A DNA stretch of 6,769 nucleotides. Origin: Clostridia bacterium. GTDB lineage: Bacteria; Bacillota_A; Clostridia; Oscillospirales; CAG-272. This document shows positions 5,908 to 6,769 of the stretch, piece after piece. The stretch is taken from assembly GCA_017462445.1 (NCBI GenBank), contig JAFTRB010000053.1, forward strand, positions 1-6,769, read 5' to 3'. The notes beneath the pieces were generated by a model. That model was not told where the DNA came from. It searched no databases and saw only the letters and a program-made list of their open reading frames with translations. The translations under genes and the position numbers were made by a program. Numbering within the stretch: the stretch's first letter is position 1; each line of letters starts with the position of its first letter.

Positions 5908-6769
5908 ATGAGCAAGAATTACGAATACGCAAAGGTTGAATACGCAAAGTATGGCGTTGACACAGAGAAGGCTATTGAGAAGCTTATGAGCGTTCCCGTG
6001 TCGGTACACTGCTGGCAGGGTGATGATGTTGTCGGCTTTGACAGCAAGGCGGCGCTCTCCGGCGGTATCCAGACCACCGGTAACTATCCCGGAAAGGCTA
6101 CCACTCCCGAGCAGCTTATGGCAGATATGGACAAGGCGTTCTCACTTGTTCCCGGCGCAAAGAAGCTTAATCTTCACGCTTGCTATGCAATCATTCCCGA
6201 CGGCGAGCAGGTTGGCAGAGATGCAATCGAGCCCCGTCACTTCGCGCCCTGGGTCGCTTTTGCCAAGGAGCGTGGCTTGGGTATTGACTTCAACCCCACC
6301 TTCTTCTCTCATCCTATGGTTAAGGACGGTCTTACCCTTTCCTCGCCCGACGAGGCAACTCGCGCATACTGGGTAAAGCACGGTCAGGCCTGCCTTAAGA
6401 TCGCGGAGTATTTTGCAAACGAGACCGGTATCCCCTCGGTGATGAACATCTGGAGTCCCGACGGCGACAAGGATATCCCAGCAGACCGCTATTCTCCCAG
6501 AGCAAGATTCAAGAAGTCTCTTGATGAAATTCTCGCCATTCCCTATGACAAGACCAAGGTTTATGTAACCCTCGAGTCCAAGGTATTCGGTATCGGTCTT
6601 GAGTCCTACACCGTAGGCTCTGCAGAGTTCTGCCTCTCCTACTCCGATTACAAGGGCATCACTCCCCTCATGGACAACGGTCACTACCATCCCACCGAGG
6701 TTGTTTCCGACAAGAGTCCCTCCCTCCTTCTCTTCAACGAGAAGATCGCTCTCCATGTAACCCGTGCGG
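5908..6769 (+). CDS. rhaA: L-rhamnose isomerase RhaA (3' end outside window)
   Basis: RhaA interconverts L-rhamnose and L-rhamnulose, the first catabolic step, as a cytosolic metal-dependent TIM-barrel enzyme. The window holds 287 codons of an expected roughly 415-420 and the frame is still open at the edge, so the gene continues outside. Family blocks are unmistakable: TTGNYPG (56-62), NLHACYA (88-94), DFNPTFFSHP (127-136), NIWSPDGDKDIPADR (180-194), PRARFKKSLDEI (197-208), ESKVFGIGLESYTVGSAEF (223-241) and DNGHYHPTEVVSDK (256-269). E223, D256 and H259 sit where E. coli has metal- or substrate-binding E234, D267 and H270. The remaining metal and catalytic ligands (H294, D302, D304, D334 in E. 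coli) fall beyond the window. ATG 5908 is only 2 bases after the rhaB stop, with a strong ribosome binding site, so it is the second gene of the operon. No frameshift is visible in the part shown. Confidence 0.96.
   Translation, partial: MSKNYEYAKVEYAKYGVDTEKAIEKLMSVPVSVHCWQGDDVVGFDSKAALSGGIQTTGNYPGKATTPEQLMADMDKAFSLVPGAKKLNLHACYAIIPDGEQVGRDAIEPRHFAPWVAFAKERGLGIDFNPTFFSHPMVKDGLTLSSPDEATRAYWVKHGQACLKIAEYFANETGIPSVMNIWSPDGDKDIPADRYSPRARFKKSLDEILAIPYDKTKVYVTLESKVFGIGLESYTVGSAEFCLSYSDYKGITPLMDNGHYHPTEVVSDKSPSLLLFNEKIALHVTRA

Noticed and set aside
6142..6756. A 204-codon minus-strand open frame opposite rhaA
   Set aside because: It lies fully inside the strongly conserved RhaA coding sequence and resembles no known protein; it is a codon-bias shadow.

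Overview
The window looks like chromosomal DNA from a low-to-mid-GC Gram-positive, most likely a gut Clostridia member. The reasons are AAAGGAG/AGGAGG-type ribosome binding sites, near-consensus sigma-A type promoters with 17-bp spacers, AT-rich intergenic DNA, and the match of all five genes to well-known bacterial families. No phylogenetic comparison could be run, so this placement is an inference. No mobile element, CRISPR array, tRNA or rRNA was recognised.

Layout. Positions 1-189 have no assignable gene and contain a hairpin and a 9-bp inverted repeat of unknown role. Positions 190-3078 (minus strand) hold a two-gene potassium-uptake operon, trkA then trkH, behind a TTGACA/TACAAT promoter at 3119-3147. 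Positions 3079-3438 are non-coding and contain that promoter, a two-copy 23-bp tandem repeat directly upstream of it, and weak terminator-like hairpins. Positions 3439-4395 (minus) encode an AraC-family regulator. It diverges from the L-rhamnose operon on the plus strand, rhaB (4592-5905) followed by rhaA (5908 to the window end, incomplete). The 196-bp divergent region 4396-4591 carries good promoter candidates for both directions and repeats that could be operator sites.

How the genes work together. RhaA converts L-rhamnose to L-rhamnulose and RhaB phosphorylates it to L-rhamnulose 1-phosphate. The aldolase and transporter are not in the window and may lie downstream of rhaA. The divergent AraC protein is the obvious candidate rhamnose-responsive regulator. 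TrkA and TrkH form a separate K+ uptake module: TrkH is the membrane channel-like subunit and TrkA the cytosolic nucleotide-binding gating ring.

The main oddity is RhaB. It is collinear with the family up to the ATP-binding region and then stops about 50 residues early, with its last codons forming the ribosome binding site of rhaA. Otherwise this is an ordinary metabolic and transport region, and I see no evidence of a new system.
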